DNA of 64,000 nucleotides from Arthrobacter sp. PGP41 (GCF_002953935.1 NZ_CP026514.1:1550001-1614000), one strand, 5' to 3'; counted from the stretch's first letter, positions 1 to 9,365 are shown. The notes: generated by a model from the sequence alone, not told the origin. A program made the numbers and translations.

Positions 1-489
1 AAAGGGCACCCCCACCACGTTGGAGATGCTGAGCCCCGCCATCACCATGGAGATTGCCCAACCCCGCCGGGTTGGCGGAACCAGCGAGGCTGCAATGACA
101 GCCGCAACTCCGAAGAACGCGCCGTGCGGCAGGCCGGCGGCGAAGCGCGAGGCCAGCATGGTCCCGTAGTCGGGCGCGAGGAAGGAAAGGAAGTTGGCCA
201 CCGTGAAGAACAGGATGAGCCCGAGTGCCAGGTGCTTGCGGGGGAGCCTGGCGCCGACGGCGGCGAGCAGCGGGGCCCCGACCACAACGCCCAGGGCGTA
301 GGCGGAGATGAGGTGGCCGGCTTCCGGTGTTGATATCCCGAGGCCCTGCTCCACTTCCTTCAGCAGGCCCATCATGGTGAATTCCGTAACGCCGATGCCC
401 ACCCCGCCCATGGCGAGGGCAAAGATAGCCAGGGCGACGTTGGGGGATCGGATGGGGGCTGCCGTGGATGTTTCGAGGACGCTGCTCAT
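1..489 (-). CDS. MFS transporter, partial (N-terminal part)
   Basis: The gene reads leftwards and runs off the window edge, leaving the first 163 residues. The ATG at 489 opens MSSVLETSTAAP. It is followed by hydrophobic segments typical of the first transmembrane helices of a 12-helix major facilitator: LAIFALAMGGVGIGVTEF, HLISAYALGVVVGAPLLA and LALGLILFFTVANFLSFLAP. The inter-helix loop ARLPRK and the segment MLASRFAAGLPHGAFFGVA resemble the AraJ/YdhP drug and sugar exporter subfamily (family knowledge). It would act in the cytoplasmic membrane as a proton-coupled exporter. The substrate cannot be told. The gene is divergent from mutT, with about 160 bp between starts. Confidence 0.85.
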   Translation of the reverse strand, partial: MSSVLETSTAAPIRSPNVALAIFALAMGGVGIGVTEFTMMGLLKEVEQGLGISTPEAGHLISAYALGVVVGAPLLAAVGARLPRKHLALGLILFFTVANFLSFLAPDYGTMLASRFAAGLPHGAFFGVAAVIAASLVPPTRRGWAISMVMAGLSISNVVGVPF

Positions 490-636
490 GGGCCTGCTTT
501 TCGGGGTAGAAACTGTGATGGGACCGGTGCCACGGCAGTGGGGCTGATGAAGTCCGGACCCTGCCAACAACCCCGGGAAGGGGGAACAGTATTCCCGCTG
601 CGGGGATGGTGTGTCCGGCCCCACCATTGTCCCCCA

Positions 637-642
637 TAGAAT
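637..642 (+). promoter_or_regulatory. -10 hexamer of a probable leaderless mutT promoter
   Basis: TAGAAT lies exactly 6 nt before the GTG start at 649. A sigma-70-type -10 at this distance would put transcription start at the start codon. No Shine-Dalgarno is visible upstream of the GTG. No convincing -35 was found. Confidence 0.45.
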
Positions 643-648
643 GGGCCA

Positions 649-1098
649 GTGACTGGACTGATACAGGTGGTAGGTGGAGCCGTCGTTGACAGCCTGGCGG
701 AACCTTCGCTGCTTCTGGCGGCACGGCGCAGCGCGCCGGAGGAGCTGGCCGGTCTCTGGGAGTTCCCCGGGGGCAAGGTGGAATCCGGAGAGCAACCGGA
801 AGCGGCGCTTGCCCGCGAGCTGTTCGAGGAACTCGGCATCGGCGTCCGGCTTGGCTCTGAGCTTCCGGCCGAGGCGCCGCAGGGCTGGCCGTTGAACAGC
901 CGTGCCAGCATGCGGGTGTGGCTGGCCGAGGTCACCCGCGGGCAGGCCCGGCCGCTTGAAGACCATGATGAACTGCGGTGGGTGCCGCTGTCTGATCCGG
1001 AAGCCGTCCTGGGCCTGCCCTGGATACCCGCCGACTTCCCGATTGTCAGGGCCCTCCTTGCCGCCCTGGCGGTGCCGGCAGGGGCTGCGCGCTCCTAG
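649..1098 (+). CDS. mutT: NUDIX hydrolase, MutT type (8-oxo-dGTP diphosphatase)
   Basis: A 149-residue NUDIX protein. The box reads GGKVESGEQPEAALAREL then FEELGI (residues ~40-63), matching GX5EX7REUXEEXGU with all acidic metal ligands present. The preceding ELAGLWEFPGGK is typical of MutT enzymes, which hydrolyse 8-oxo-dGTP to the monophosphate and so prevent A:T to C:G transversions. The protein is cytoplasmic, with no signal or membrane segment. The GTG start was chosen because translation from it gives a standard MutT N-terminus (LIQVVGGAVV) and a -10-like hexamer sits 6 nt upstream. The stop codon overlaps the convergent radical SAM gene by four bases, so no terminator separates them. 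Confidence 0.85.
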   Translation: MTGLIQVVGGAVVDSLAEPSLLLAARRSAPEELAGLWEFPGGKVESGEQPEAALARELFEELGIGVRLGSELPAEAPQGWPLNSRASMRVWLAEVTRGQARPLEDHDELRWVPLSDPEAVLGLPWIPADFPIVRALLAALAVPAGAARS

Positions 1099-2228
1099 AA
1101 GAGGGTGGCCTGTTCTGCTGATTTTCTTACTCCCGGCAGCCCGGGAACGCCGGGCAGGGAGGCGGCCGAATCATGCCCTGCCGCTGCCGGAATGGTGCCT
1201 GCCGGGTACTCGGCTTCCTCGCCGCGGGGATCGTCCGCCAAATCCCTGTGGCTGAAGCCGGATGAATCGGTGAACCCGTGGCGGGCCTTGAAATACCGGA
1301 CCTTGCCGGCCAGCCAGGAACGGTACTCCTTGGAGGCGTACGAGCCGGAGCCGTAGAGCCTGCGGTAGCTGCCGGCCAGTCCGGGATGGTTGGCGGCAAT
1401 CCACTGCATGAACCACTCCCTGGTGCCCGGCTTGAGGTAGAGGGCTCCTGCAGTCACCCCGGTGGCTCCGGCTGCAGCCAGGGAAGCGAATAGAGCGTCA
1501 AGGGCTTCGTCGCTGTCCGAAAGCCAGGGGAGGATGGGCATTGCCATTACCCCGCAGGGGAGTCCGGCCTCGCGAAGGCGGGAGACAAGCTTGAGCCGTG
1601 CCCGGGGCCCCGGTGTTCCGGGCTCGACGGCCTCGGAGAGTGCTTCATCGGTCATGGCGAGGGAAATGCCCAGGCCAACGGGCACCTGGGTTGCGGCGCT
1701 CTTGAGCAATGGAATGTCCCGTGCCAGCAGCGTCCCCTTGGTGAGGATGGAGAGGGGAGTTCCCGAGTCAGCCAGGGCGGCGATGATCCCCGGCATCAAG
1801 CGGTAACGGCCCTCGGCACGCTGGTAGGGGTCCGTGTTGGTGCCGAGGGCCACCTGCTGGCGGCCCCAGGAAGGCTTGGCGAGTTCTTTGCGGAGGACCT
1901 CTGCGGCGTTGACCTTGACCACCACCTGGCTGTCGAAGTCCAGGCCGGCGTCGAAATCCAGGTACGTATGGCTCTTCCGGGCGAAGCAATAGACGCAGGC
2001 GTGGCTGCAGCCCCGGTACGGGTTGATGGTCCACTCAAACGGCATCCTTGAACCGGGCGGCACCTTGTTGAGCACCGATTTGGCGGTGACCTCGTGGAAA
2101 GTGATGCCGGCGAACTCTGGAGTGGTGACTGACCGTACCAGGCCGGCCAGGGGGAGCAGGGCGGGTGAGGCCGTGCCCGGAGCGGTTTCTCCCGGCCGGG
2201 GCATCAGTGCTTGGGCGTCCCATCTCAT
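1095..2228 (-). CDS. Rv2578c-family radical SAM protein
   Basis: A 377-residue protein with the radical SAM cluster motif CSHACVYC (CX3CX2C, residues ~65-72) in the context NPYRGCSHACVYCFAR. Downstream are GTNTDPYQRAEG and SILTKGTL, as in the Rv2578c/SplB-like radical SAM family. Members bind a 4Fe-4S cluster and generate a 5'-deoxyadenosyl radical; the substrate is unknown. The start was set at 2228 (MRWDAQAL) rather than further upstream. A LexA-type palindrome and a -10-like hexamer lie directly in front of it, and upstream in-frame codons would fall inside the operator. The M. tuberculosis homologue Rv2578c is reported as DNA-damage inducible (from memory), which agrees with the box here. 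The function may lie in damage repair. Confidence 0.85.
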   Translation of the reverse strand: MRWDAQALMPRPGETAPGTASPALLPLAGLVRSVTTPEFAGITFHEVTAKSVLNKVPPGSRMPFEWTINPYRGCSHACVYCFARKSHTYLDFDAGLDFDSQVVVKVNAAEVLRKELAKPSWGRQQVALGTNTDPYQRAEGRYRLMPGIIAALADSGTPLSILTKGTLLARDIPLLKSAATQVPVGLGISLAMTDEALSEAVEPGTPGPRARLKLVSRLREAGLPCGVMAMPILPWLSDSDEALDALFASLAAAGATGVTAGALYLKPGTREWFMQWIAANHPGLAGSYRRLYGSGSYASKEYRSWLAGKVRYFKARHGFTDSSGFSHRDLADDPRGEEAEYPAGTIPAAAGHDSAASLPGVPGLPGVRKSAEQATLF

Positions 2229-2234
2229 GCCTCT

Positions 2235-2263
2235 ATTCGAATGTATGTTCGAATCAAAGTCAA
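2235..2263 (-). promoter_or_regulatory. Promoter of the radical SAM gene, overlapping the LexA box
   Basis: On the minus strand TTGACT (2263-2258) is followed after exactly 17 bp by TCGAAT (2240-2235). The start codon ATG at 2228 comes 6 nt later. This is a -35/-10 pair of ideal spacing, although the -10 is weak, and it predicts a leaderless transcript. The LexA palindrome covers the spacer and part of the -10, as expected for repression. Confidence 0.55.
2237..2252 (-). promoter_or_regulatory. LexA (SOS) box
   Basis: On the minus strand the site reads TCGAACATACATTCGA. It differs by one base from the actinobacterial LexA consensus TCGAAC-N4-GTTCGA. Extended by two bases on each side it is a perfect palindrome with 7-bp arms and a 6-bp centre (2235-2254). 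It lies 9-24 nt upstream of the radical SAM start codon. No other clear match was noticed in the window by eye. Confidence 0.65.
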
Positions 2264-2283
2264 GCATCGACCCGTGCCCGTCC

Positions 2284-2301
2284 GGCGTGCCGAGGCACGC
2301 C
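2284..2301 (-). terminator. Hairpin after the SIMPL-domain gene
   Basis: GGCGTGC-CGAG-GCACGCC forms a perfect 7-bp stem with a tetraloop immediately behind the stop codon at 2301-2303. No T-tract follows. It probably separates the SIMPL operon from the radical SAM gene. Confidence 0.5.
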
Positions 2302-2984
2302 TAGGGGAGGTCCTGGAGCTCCCACACCACCGTGATTGCCACGGCCACCGTGGAGTCCCCGGCCGCCACGGCGAGGGGTTCCACGGAAGCGGCGCGCTGT
2401 ATCCCGGTCACCGGCACCGGACCCTGGACCGGGATGTTGTCCACTACGGAAAGCACCCGGCCCAACCGGGCCGAGGCAAGCCGGGCGTACTGGCGTGCGG
2501 TGCTTGTAGCATCCACCCAGGCGGCTTCACGGGCCCGGGCCCGCACCGCGGCGTCGTCGCTGAACGTGAGTTCCAGGCCGTTCAGCCGGACGTCGTTGCC
2601 GCCCGCCCCAATGGCCTCGGAAATTGCGGCGGAGGCGGACCCAGGCGCCCGTAGCCTTACGGTGAGGGTGCTGGCGGCGACGTACCCCGTGACCCGCTGG
2701 CCCTCGCCTTCCCGCCATGTGACATCCGCCCGCACGTTCAGGGCCGCAGTGCGGATGTCGGCACCCTCAACGCCGTGTCGGCGGAAGGCTGACGCAACGG
2801 CTTCGGAGCTGGCGCCGGCCCGGGAGTAGGCATCCTCCACGGATGCGGCGCGGCACTCCACCCCGATGGAGACCACCATCAGGTCGGGGGCAGCGTCCGC
2901 CGAGCCCGTCCCGGTGACGGTGACAGTGCCGGGAATCCCGATTCCGTCCCTTGCCCCGCCGCCGCTGCCGGAATCCGCTGCCAT
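2301..2984 (-). CDS. SIMPL-domain (DUF541) protein
   Basis: A 227-residue protein covered by a SIMPL/DUF541 domain. Diagnostic segments are GTVTVTGTGSADAAPDLMVVSIGV near the start (shown in two parts here: GTVTVTGTGSADAAPD, then LMVVSIGV), VTGYVAASTLTVRLR in the middle and STVAVAITVVWEL at the end. SIMPL proteins bear an internal repeat and form ring-like oligomers; no enzyme activity is established for most (family knowledge). There is no signal peptide, so it is predicted to be cytoplasmic, unlike many periplasmic members. It starts 3 nt after the stop of the upstream HExxH gene, so the two are probably cotranscribed. The role is unknown. Confidence 0.8.
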   Translation of the reverse strand: MAADSGSGGGARDGIGIPGTVTVTGTGSADAAPDLMVVSIGVECRAASVEDAYSRAGASSEAVASAFRRHGVEGADIRTAALNVRADVTWREGEGQRVTGYVAASTLTVRLRAPGSASAAISEAIGAGGNDVRLNGLELTFSDDAAVRARAREAAWVDATSTARQYARLASARLGRVLSVVDNIPVQGPVPVTGIQRAASVEPLAVAAGDSTVAVAITVVWELQDLP

Positions 2985-2987
2985 GGG

Positions 2988-3458
2988 TCACGCCTCCGCT
3001 TCTGAAGGCCCCCGGCGCCGGGGGCGTACGGGGTAGCCGCCGGCGGCAAGTCCGGCATGACGTTCAAATATGTTGGCTGTCCCAGGGTTCCCGGTGCGCA
3101 GCATGGACCAGCCGGCGCTGAGGAGATACAACGGCAGGAAGGGGAGGCCCAGGCACCAGGCGTATTGGCTGCAGTGTTTTTCTTCGTGGCTTAGCAGGGC
3201 CGGCTGCGCCGCCAGCTTGTCCGCCGGGCAGCGGCAGAGCACCACGTTGCCCAGGGTGAACGCTCCCGCGACCGGCAGCCGCCAGCTGTACCCGCCGGCG
3301 AGGACCAGGCCGCGCGGCCCGCTGCGGACGTCGGTGCGTGCGGCCATTGCGACGGCGACGCCGAGGACGGTGCTGCCATTGACCAGGTTGGCTGCCCGCC
3401 TCAGCCGCTGGGCGGGCGTAAGTCGCTCCGGGGCTTCCTGGCTTCGAGGCGCAGTCAT
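2988..3458 (-). CDS. Conserved small protein with an HExxH motif
   Basis: A 156-residue protein without a name I can assign. It carries HEEKH in SHEEKHCSQYAWCLG (residues ~92-106), a zinc-metallopeptidase-like HExxH. This is followed by one hydrophobic stretch (LGLPFLPLYLLSAGWSML) and ERHAGLAAGGY, where the Glu or His could serve as a further metal ligand. The segment ALTLGN-like VAGAFTLGNVVLC lies before it. This arrangement recurs in small uncharacterised actinobacterial proteins. A single membrane helix makes membrane association possible. Its start fits a leaderless promoter. It heads a two-gene unit with the SIMPL protein and diverges from pheS. Peptidase activity is only inferred. Confidence 0.65.
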   Translation of the reverse strand: MTAPRSQEAPERLTPAQRLRRAANLVNGSTVLGVAVAMAARTDVRSGPRGLVLAGGYSWRLPVAGAFTLGNVVLCRCPADKLAAQPALLSHEEKHCSQYAWCLGLPFLPLYLLSAGWSMLRTGNPGTANIFERHAGLAAGGYPVRPRRRGPSEAEA

Positions 3459-3464
3459 GAGGCC

Positions 3465-3470
3465 ATGCTA
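3465..3470 (-). promoter_or_regulatory. -10 hexamer of a probable leaderless promoter (HExxH gene)
   Basis: TAGCAT on the minus strand lies 6 nt before the ATG at 3458, and no Shine-Dalgarno is present. It matches the spacing seen at other leaderless-type starts in this window. Confidence 0.4.
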
Positions 3471-3655
3471 GCCGGACGGTTCAATTAGACTGGAGGATAG
3501 TGGCCGCCGGTTCCGCCGGTGTGCCCTGACCTGGTCATTGAACGCCCTGCACGTGGGGCTTTCATCCATGACCTGCCAGTGAAGGACGCGCCGCCGGGAA
3601 ACCGCGCCGGCTGTCCCGTTCACCGGCAGCCACGACTCGTAGCTAAGAACAGTAG

Positions 3656-4717
<1,062 letters not shown>

Positions 4718-4719
4718 CA

Positions 4720-7263
4720 GTGCGTATCCCAATTTCCTGGCTGCGTGAATTCGCGGAGGTACCGGCCGGAGCGACGGCCGAAGACGTGATGGCCGAACTG
4801 GTCAAGGTTGGCTTTGAGGAGGAGGACGTCCACCGTCCCACGGACACCCTCAAGGGCCCGATCGTGGTGGGCCAGGTCCTGAGCCTGGTCAAGGAACCGC
4901 AAACCAACGGCAAGACCATTAACTGGTGCCAGGTCCGTGTTGTCCCCGAGGGGCAGGAGCAGGCGCTCACCGGCAAGGGCATCGACCCCTCCGGCGTGCA
5001 GGGCATCATCTGCGGCGCCCACAACTTCGTGGAGGGCGACAAAGTGGTGGTTACGTTGCCCGGAGCCGTGCTGCCGGGCGACTTCCACATCTCCGCGCGC
5101 AAGACCTACGGCCACCTCTCCGCAGGCATGATCGCCTCCGTCCGCGAGCTGGGCATCGGCGAGGACCATGACGGCATCCTGGTGCTGTCCCGCATCGGGC
5201 TGGACCCGGAAGTGGGCACCGACGCCATGGAACTGCTGGGCCTCTATGACGAAGCAGCCGAGATCAACGTGACTCCGGACCGCGGCTACGCCTTCTCCAT
5301 CCGGGGTGTGGCCCGCGAGTACGCGCACGCCACCGGGACCGCGTTCACGGATCCCGCCTCCCGCGTCAACGCACCCGCAGAGCTTTCCGGCGGGTACGGC
5401 GTCAAGCTCAACGATGACGCCCCCATTTACGGGAACCCGGGCTGCGACCGGTTCGTGGCCCGGACCGTCCGCGGCGTGGACGCCACCAGGCCCACCCCGC
5501 CGTGGATGGTGTCCAGGCTCCGGCTGGCCGGCATCCGCTCCATCTCCCTGCCGGTGGACATCTCCAACTACGTGATGCTGGAACTTGGCCAGCCCACGCA
5601 CTGCTACGACCTGGACAAGCTGTCCGGGGACATTGTGGTGCGCCGTGCCGCGGCCGGCGAGAAAATGACCACCCTCGATGGCAAGGTGCGCGCGCTCGAT
5701 GCCGAGGACCTGCTGATCACCGATGACTCCGGCGCCATCGGCATCGCCGGCGTGATGGGCGGGGCCGACACCGAGGTGTCCGACGCCACCACGAACATCC
5801 TGGTGGAGGCCGCGCACTTCGACGAGGTGTCCATCTCCCGTTCCCGCCGCCGCCACAAGCTGCCGTCCGAAGCGTCCAAGCGCTTCGAGCGCGGCGTTGA
5901 TTGGCAGGTGGCCGGCATTGCCGCCCAGCGGGTGGTTGACCTCCTCGTGGAACTCGCTGGCGGCACGGCAGACGAGGCGGGAACCGACGTCGGCACCGCC
6001 CCTGACTCCGTGGCGATCGAGCTTCCGGCAGCCTTCGCGGCCGCACGGATCGGCATCGACTTCACCGAAGAGCAGATTGTCACCTCCTTGGAGGACCTGG
6101 GCGCGGCCGTGGTGAAGAACGACGGCGGCTGGACCGTTACGGCCCCCAGCTGGCGCCACGACCTGGAGACCAAGGAGGACCTCTCCGAGGAGATCGCCCG
6201 GCTGGTGGGCTACGACCAGATTCCCGCGACGCTGCCTGTGGCGCCTCCCGGCCGCGGCCTGACGCGCGTACAGCAGCAGCGCCGACGCCTGATCCAGGCG
6301 CTGGCTGATGCCGGGCTCACCGAAGTCCTGGCCTACCCCTTCGTGTCCAAGGCGGCCAATGACACCTTCGGCGTGCCGGAAGAGGGCTCCGTCCGGACCG
6401 CGGTCAAGCTGGCCAACCCGATCAGTGAGGAGCAGGGCTTCCTGCGCACTTCCATCCTGCCCGGGCTGATTGAGGTGGCGAAACGGAACCACTCCCGTGG
6501 ATTCCGGGATCTGGCGCTCTTCGAATCGGGCCTGGTGTTCCTGCCCGCCGAAGTAACGGGCACGGACTCAATCCCGCCGCTGGGCGTTAAGCCTGCCGAT
6601 GAGGTGCTGGATGCGCTGTACGACGGCGTTCCCGACCAGCCGTTCCACCTTGCCGCCGTCCTCACGGGCCATGATTCGCCCGCCGCCGCAGGCCACACGC
6701 CGCGGTTGTGGGACTGGGCTGACGCCGTGGACATCGCCCGCCTCGCCGGGGACGTCCTGGGCGTGGACATTGTGGTCAGCCAGGGTGCGCACCAGGCGTT
6801 CCACCCGGGCCGTGCCGCCCGGTTGTCCCTGCGCTCGGGCGAAGTAGTGGGCTATGCAGGTGAACTGCACCCCAAGCTGCTGGCGGCTTCCGACATGCCT
6901 GCACGCTCGGTTGCACTGGAGCTGAACGCCGACGCGCTGTTCGAGGCTGCGCCTGATGTCATCGTGGCGCGGCACATCTCCACGTTCCCGGTGGCTACCC
7001 AGGACGTGGCTCTGGTGGTTCCCGCCGGGATTCCGGCCGATGAGGTGCTGGCCGCGCTCCGCGAGGGGGCCGGTGAACTGCTGGAGGACGTTGCGCTCTT
7101 CGACGTCTACGCCGGCAAGGGGATCGAGGAGGGCAAGAAGTCCCTGGCCTTCGGACTCCGGTTCCGTGCCGACGACCGCACGCTGACGGCGGACGAGGCG
7201 TCGGCCGCACGCGAGAGCGCCGTGGCCCTGGCCGCTGAGCGTTTCGGCGCAGTCCAGCGCTAG
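4720..7263 (+). CDS. pheT: Phenylalanyl-tRNA synthetase beta subunit
   Basis: 847 residues from GTG, giving MRIPISWLREFAEVP, the standard PheT N-terminus. An EMAP-type tRNA-binding OB fold occupies residues ~40-160 (VGQVLS, GIICGAHNFVEGDKVVV). The B3/B4 editing region is at ~210-390, B5 near ~400-480 (DFTEEQIVTSLEDLG) and the catalytic-like core follows. The C-terminal FDX-ACB anticodon-binding domain spans ~755-847 (FPVATQDVALVVP). It is cotranscribed with pheS. An upstream reading frame extends 5' through pheS but is only a shadow; the GTG three bases after the pheS stop is the real start. Confidence 0.97.
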   Translation: MRIPISWLREFAEVPAGATAEDVMAELVKVGFEEEDVHRPTDTLKGPIVVGQVLSLVKEPQTNGKTINWCQVRVVPEGQEQALTGKGIDPSGVQGIICGAHNFVEGDKVVVTLPGAVLPGDFHISARKTYGHLSAGMIASVRELGIGEDHDGILVLSRIGLDPEVGTDAMELLGLYDEAAEINVTPDRGYAFSIRGVAREYAHATGTAFTDPASRVNAPAELSGGYGVKLNDDAPIYGNPGCDRFVARTVRGVDATRPTPPWMVSRLRLAGIRSISLPVDISNYVMLELGQPTHCYDLDKLSGDIVVRRAAAGEKMTTLDGKVRALDAEDLLITDDSGAIGIAGVMGGADTEVSDATTNILVEAAHFDEVSISRSRRRHKLPSEASKRFERGVDWQVAGIAAQRVVDLLVELAGGTADEAGTDVGTAPDSVAIELPAAFAAARIGIDFTEEQIVTSLEDLGAAVVKNDGGWTVTAPSWRHDLETKEDLSEEIARLVGYDQIPATLPVAPPGRGLTRVQQQRRRLIQALADAGLTEVLAYPFVSKAANDTFGVPEEGSVRTAVKLANPISEEQGFLRTSILPGLIEVAKRNHSRGFRDLALFESGLVFLPAEVTGTDSIPPLGVKPADEVLDALYDGVPDQPFHLAAVLTGHDSPAAAGHTPRLWDWADAVDIARLAGDVLGVDIVVSQGAHQAFHPGRAARLSLRSGEVVGYAGELHPKLLAASDMPARSVALELNADALFEAAPDVIVARHISTFPVATQDVALVVPAGIPADEVLAALREGAGELLEDVALFDVYAGKGIEEGKKSLAFGLRFRADDRTLTADEASAARESAVALAAERFGAVQR

Positions 7264-7283
7264 GCGGGCAGTACCCAGGTCCC

Positions 7284-7952
7284 ATGGACGCCAGGCTGAC
7301 CCTGCGGGCAGTGGATATCGCAACCGATGTCCGCTGCCCGCAGGCGCATCCGGACGGCCCGGAGGGATTCGTCCCTGAACCCGCCGAGGAACTGCGGGCC
7401 GCAGCCATGGAGCCGGCCGCTGCGCAGCGTTTCCTGGCCGGCAGGGCAGCACTGCGCCGTTTTGCGGGCGACGTGCTCGATCTGCCGGCATCGCAGCTAC
7501 GGTCCTCCTACTCCTGCCCCCAATGCGGTTCCGGGCCCGGACTCTCCCACGGCCGGCCGGGCTTCACGCATCGGGGCCGTCCGTTGCCACTGCTGCTGAG
7601 CACGGCCAGGACCGGGAACTGGGTGCTGCTCGCGGCGGTCACTTCGCCGGGCAGGGGGGAACGGCTGGGCGTGGACGCCGAAAATCCGGAGCGCGTTGGC
7701 TTCGAGGGGTTCGATGCCGTGGCGTTGTCCCGCGCGGAGGGGCTCACCCTCGCGGGGCTGGCAGGAAAGGCGCTCCTGCGGGAACGTGCCCGGCTCTGGA
7801 GCCGGAAGGAGGCCTGGCTCAAGATGACCGGCGAGGGGCTCCGGGTGGATCCCCGCACGGTAGCCGCACTGGAGGAACGTGGGGTGCGGGACCTGCCGTC
7901 CTCTGCTACGGGGCTGCCGGCGTCGCTGGTTGCCGCTGTGGCCTTGGACTAG
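7284..7952 (+). CDS. 4'-phosphopantetheinyl transferase superfamily protein (Sfp-like)
   Basis: 222 residues. The two PPTase signatures are present: RLGVDAEN (Mg-binding Asp/Glu, residues ~131-138) and WSRKEAWLKMTGEGL (residues ~171-185). Such enzymes transfer phosphopantetheine from CoA to a carrier-protein serine. Length and motifs fit the Sfp class serving secondary metabolism rather than AcpS. The neighbouring NRPS carries one carrier domain, its obvious substrate (inference from context). It reads away from pheT and converges on the aminopeptidase gene, overlapping it by 4 bases. A CPQCGSGPG segment is a possible zinc-like decoration. Little Shine-Dalgarno is visible. Confidence 0.8.
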   Translation: MDARLTLRAVDIATDVRCPQAHPDGPEGFVPEPAEELRAAAMEPAAAQRFLAGRAALRRFAGDVLDLPASQLRSSYSCPQCGSGPGLSHGRPGFTHRGRPLPLLLSTARTGNWVLLAAVTSPGRGERLGVDAENPERVGFEGFDAVALSRAEGLTLAGLAGKALLRERARLWSRKEAWLKMTGEGLRVDPRTVAALEERGVRDLPSSATGLPASLVAAVALD

Positions 7953-9331
7953 CCCAGCCGGCTTCGCGGGGCAGGCAACGGCGGGAGCGCGAGTTCAAAG
8001 AGCCAGGGGTGGAGGACTGCTTCGGCGTCGATGCCCGCTACACCGTTGGCCAACAGGATGAAGTCGGCCGTTGAGACTGAGCTGTGGCGGTGCGTCCTGG
8101 TCCACTCCTGCAGCAGGGTAAAGAACGCAAGGTCCCCGCAATGCATGCGGAGTGCATGCAGCGCCAGGGCCCCGCGCTTATAAACACGGTCGTCAAACAT
8201 CAGGGCCGGTCCGGGGTCGCCGATGAGCAGGTCCTTCCCGGCGGCGGAAAGCCTGCGCCAGGCCGCGGCCGCCCTGTCCTGGGCGGTCATCACCCCGGCC
8301 GCCTCCGACCAGAGCCACTCGGCGTAGCAGGCAAACCCCTCGTGCAGCCAAATGTCGTGCCACCCGCGGACTGTCAGGGAGTTTCCGAACCACTGATGCG
8401 AGAGTTCATGGGCGATCAGGCGCTGGGCATCCCAGTCCAGGCTGAGGTGGCTCCGGCCCAGTATGGCCATGGTCTGGGCTTCGAGCGGAATTTCCAGGAC
8501 ATCGTCCGCCACCACAACCGTGTACCCGGAAAAGGGGTAGGGCCCGAAACATCTGACGAAGGTGCGCATCATCTCGGGCTGCAGGCGCAGCCCCTCGCGG
8601 GCGGCGCCTGCCAGTGCAGGCGGGACCGCCGCGGTTTGGAGCACGCCTCCCGGGGCGTCACCCGGGTCAAGGACCAGGGAGTCATAGCGGCCGATCTGGA
8701 CCGTGGCCAAGTAGGTGGCCATGGGCTCCTCCTGCTCGTAGGTCCAGGTCTCCCGGCTGGCCCTGATGCTGTGCCCTACCAGCCGGCCGTTGCAGACGGC
8801 ACGGTAATTGGCGTCGGTAGTTACCGTGATCCGGTAGCTTGCCTTGCTCCGCGGATGGTCGTTGCACGGAAACCAGGACGGTGCGCCGTTCGGCTGGCCG
8901 GCCACCAGCACGCCGTCGGTCAGTTCCTCCCAGCCCACCTCGCCCCACAGCCCGCGGCGCGGAGCAGGATTGCCCTCGTAACGGACGTCTACGGTGAACG
9001 TTTCCCCGGCGGCGAGGCCGGCGTCCAGTTGGACCACCAGTTGTTCGGCGCGCTGCGAGAACCTCCGCACGCGCCTCCCGTTCAGCTGCACCTTAACGGC
9101 GCGAAGACCTGCCAGGTCCAGGACGACGGCGGACGTTTGGCGGGCTGCCGTGGCGTGAATGAGGGCACGGCCGCTGAGCCGGTTGGCGGCCATCCGGTAG
9201 TCGAGGTCCAGTTCGTAGCGGGACACACGGTACGAGTCGGTACCGTGGCCCGGCATGTAGGGGTCGGACAGCACTCCCGGGATGGCTGTCCCGGCCGAAG
9301 GTCCGGAAGTTGCTGGTTCAGGAAGACTCAT
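7949..9331 (-). CDS. M1-family zinc aminopeptidase
   Basis: 460 residues. The zinc site is HELSH (in LIAHELSHQWFGNS), followed 18 residues later by the third ligand Glu in WLHEGFACYAEWLW, which is the gluzincin HEX2HX18E pattern. The exopeptidase loop reads IPLEAQTM in place of classical GAMEN, as in other short bacterial M1 enzymes. There is no signal peptide. The length lacks the large C-terminal helical domain of PepN. The ATG at 9331 was preferred over a TTG five codons upstream because GAGG lies 9 nt before it. It follows the Pls-like gene by 34 nt in the same direction, so the two are probably one operon. In Streptomyces, poly-lysine-degrading enzymes are zinc aminopeptidases (from memory), which suggests trimming or turnover of the neighbour's product. 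Confidence 0.88.
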   Translation of the reverse strand: MSLPEPATSGPSAGTAIPGVLSDPYMPGHGTDSYRVSRYELDLDYRMAANRLSGRALIHATAARQTSAVVLDLAGLRAVKVQLNGRRVRRFSQRAEQLVVQLDAGLAAGETFTVDVRYEGNPAPRRGLWGEVGWEELTDGVLVAGQPNGAPSWFPCNDHPRSKASYRITVTTDANYRAVCNGRLVGHSIRASRETWTYEQEEPMATYLATVQIGRYDSLVLDPGDAPGGVLQTAAVPPALAGAAREGLRLQPEMMRTFVRCFGPYPFSGYTVVVADDVLEIPLEAQTMAILGRSHLSLDWDAQRLIAHELSHQWFGNSLTVRGWHDIWLHEGFACYAEWLWSEAAGVMTAQDRAAAAWRRLSAAGKDLLIGDPGPALMFDDRVYKRGALALHALRMHCGDLAFFTLLQEWTRTHRHSSVSTADFILLANGVAGIDAEAVLHPWLFELALPPLPAPRSRLG

Positions 9332-9365
9332 GGACGCGGGCCTCAATCACAAAAGTGGCGGGTAC

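Noticed and set aside
3500..3655. Possible T-box or attenuator leader before pheS (GGGAAACCGCG)
   Set aside because: The core T-box sequence with TGGNACC is not present and no Phe-rich leader peptide was seen. The hairpins are of the kind any GC-rich leader has.
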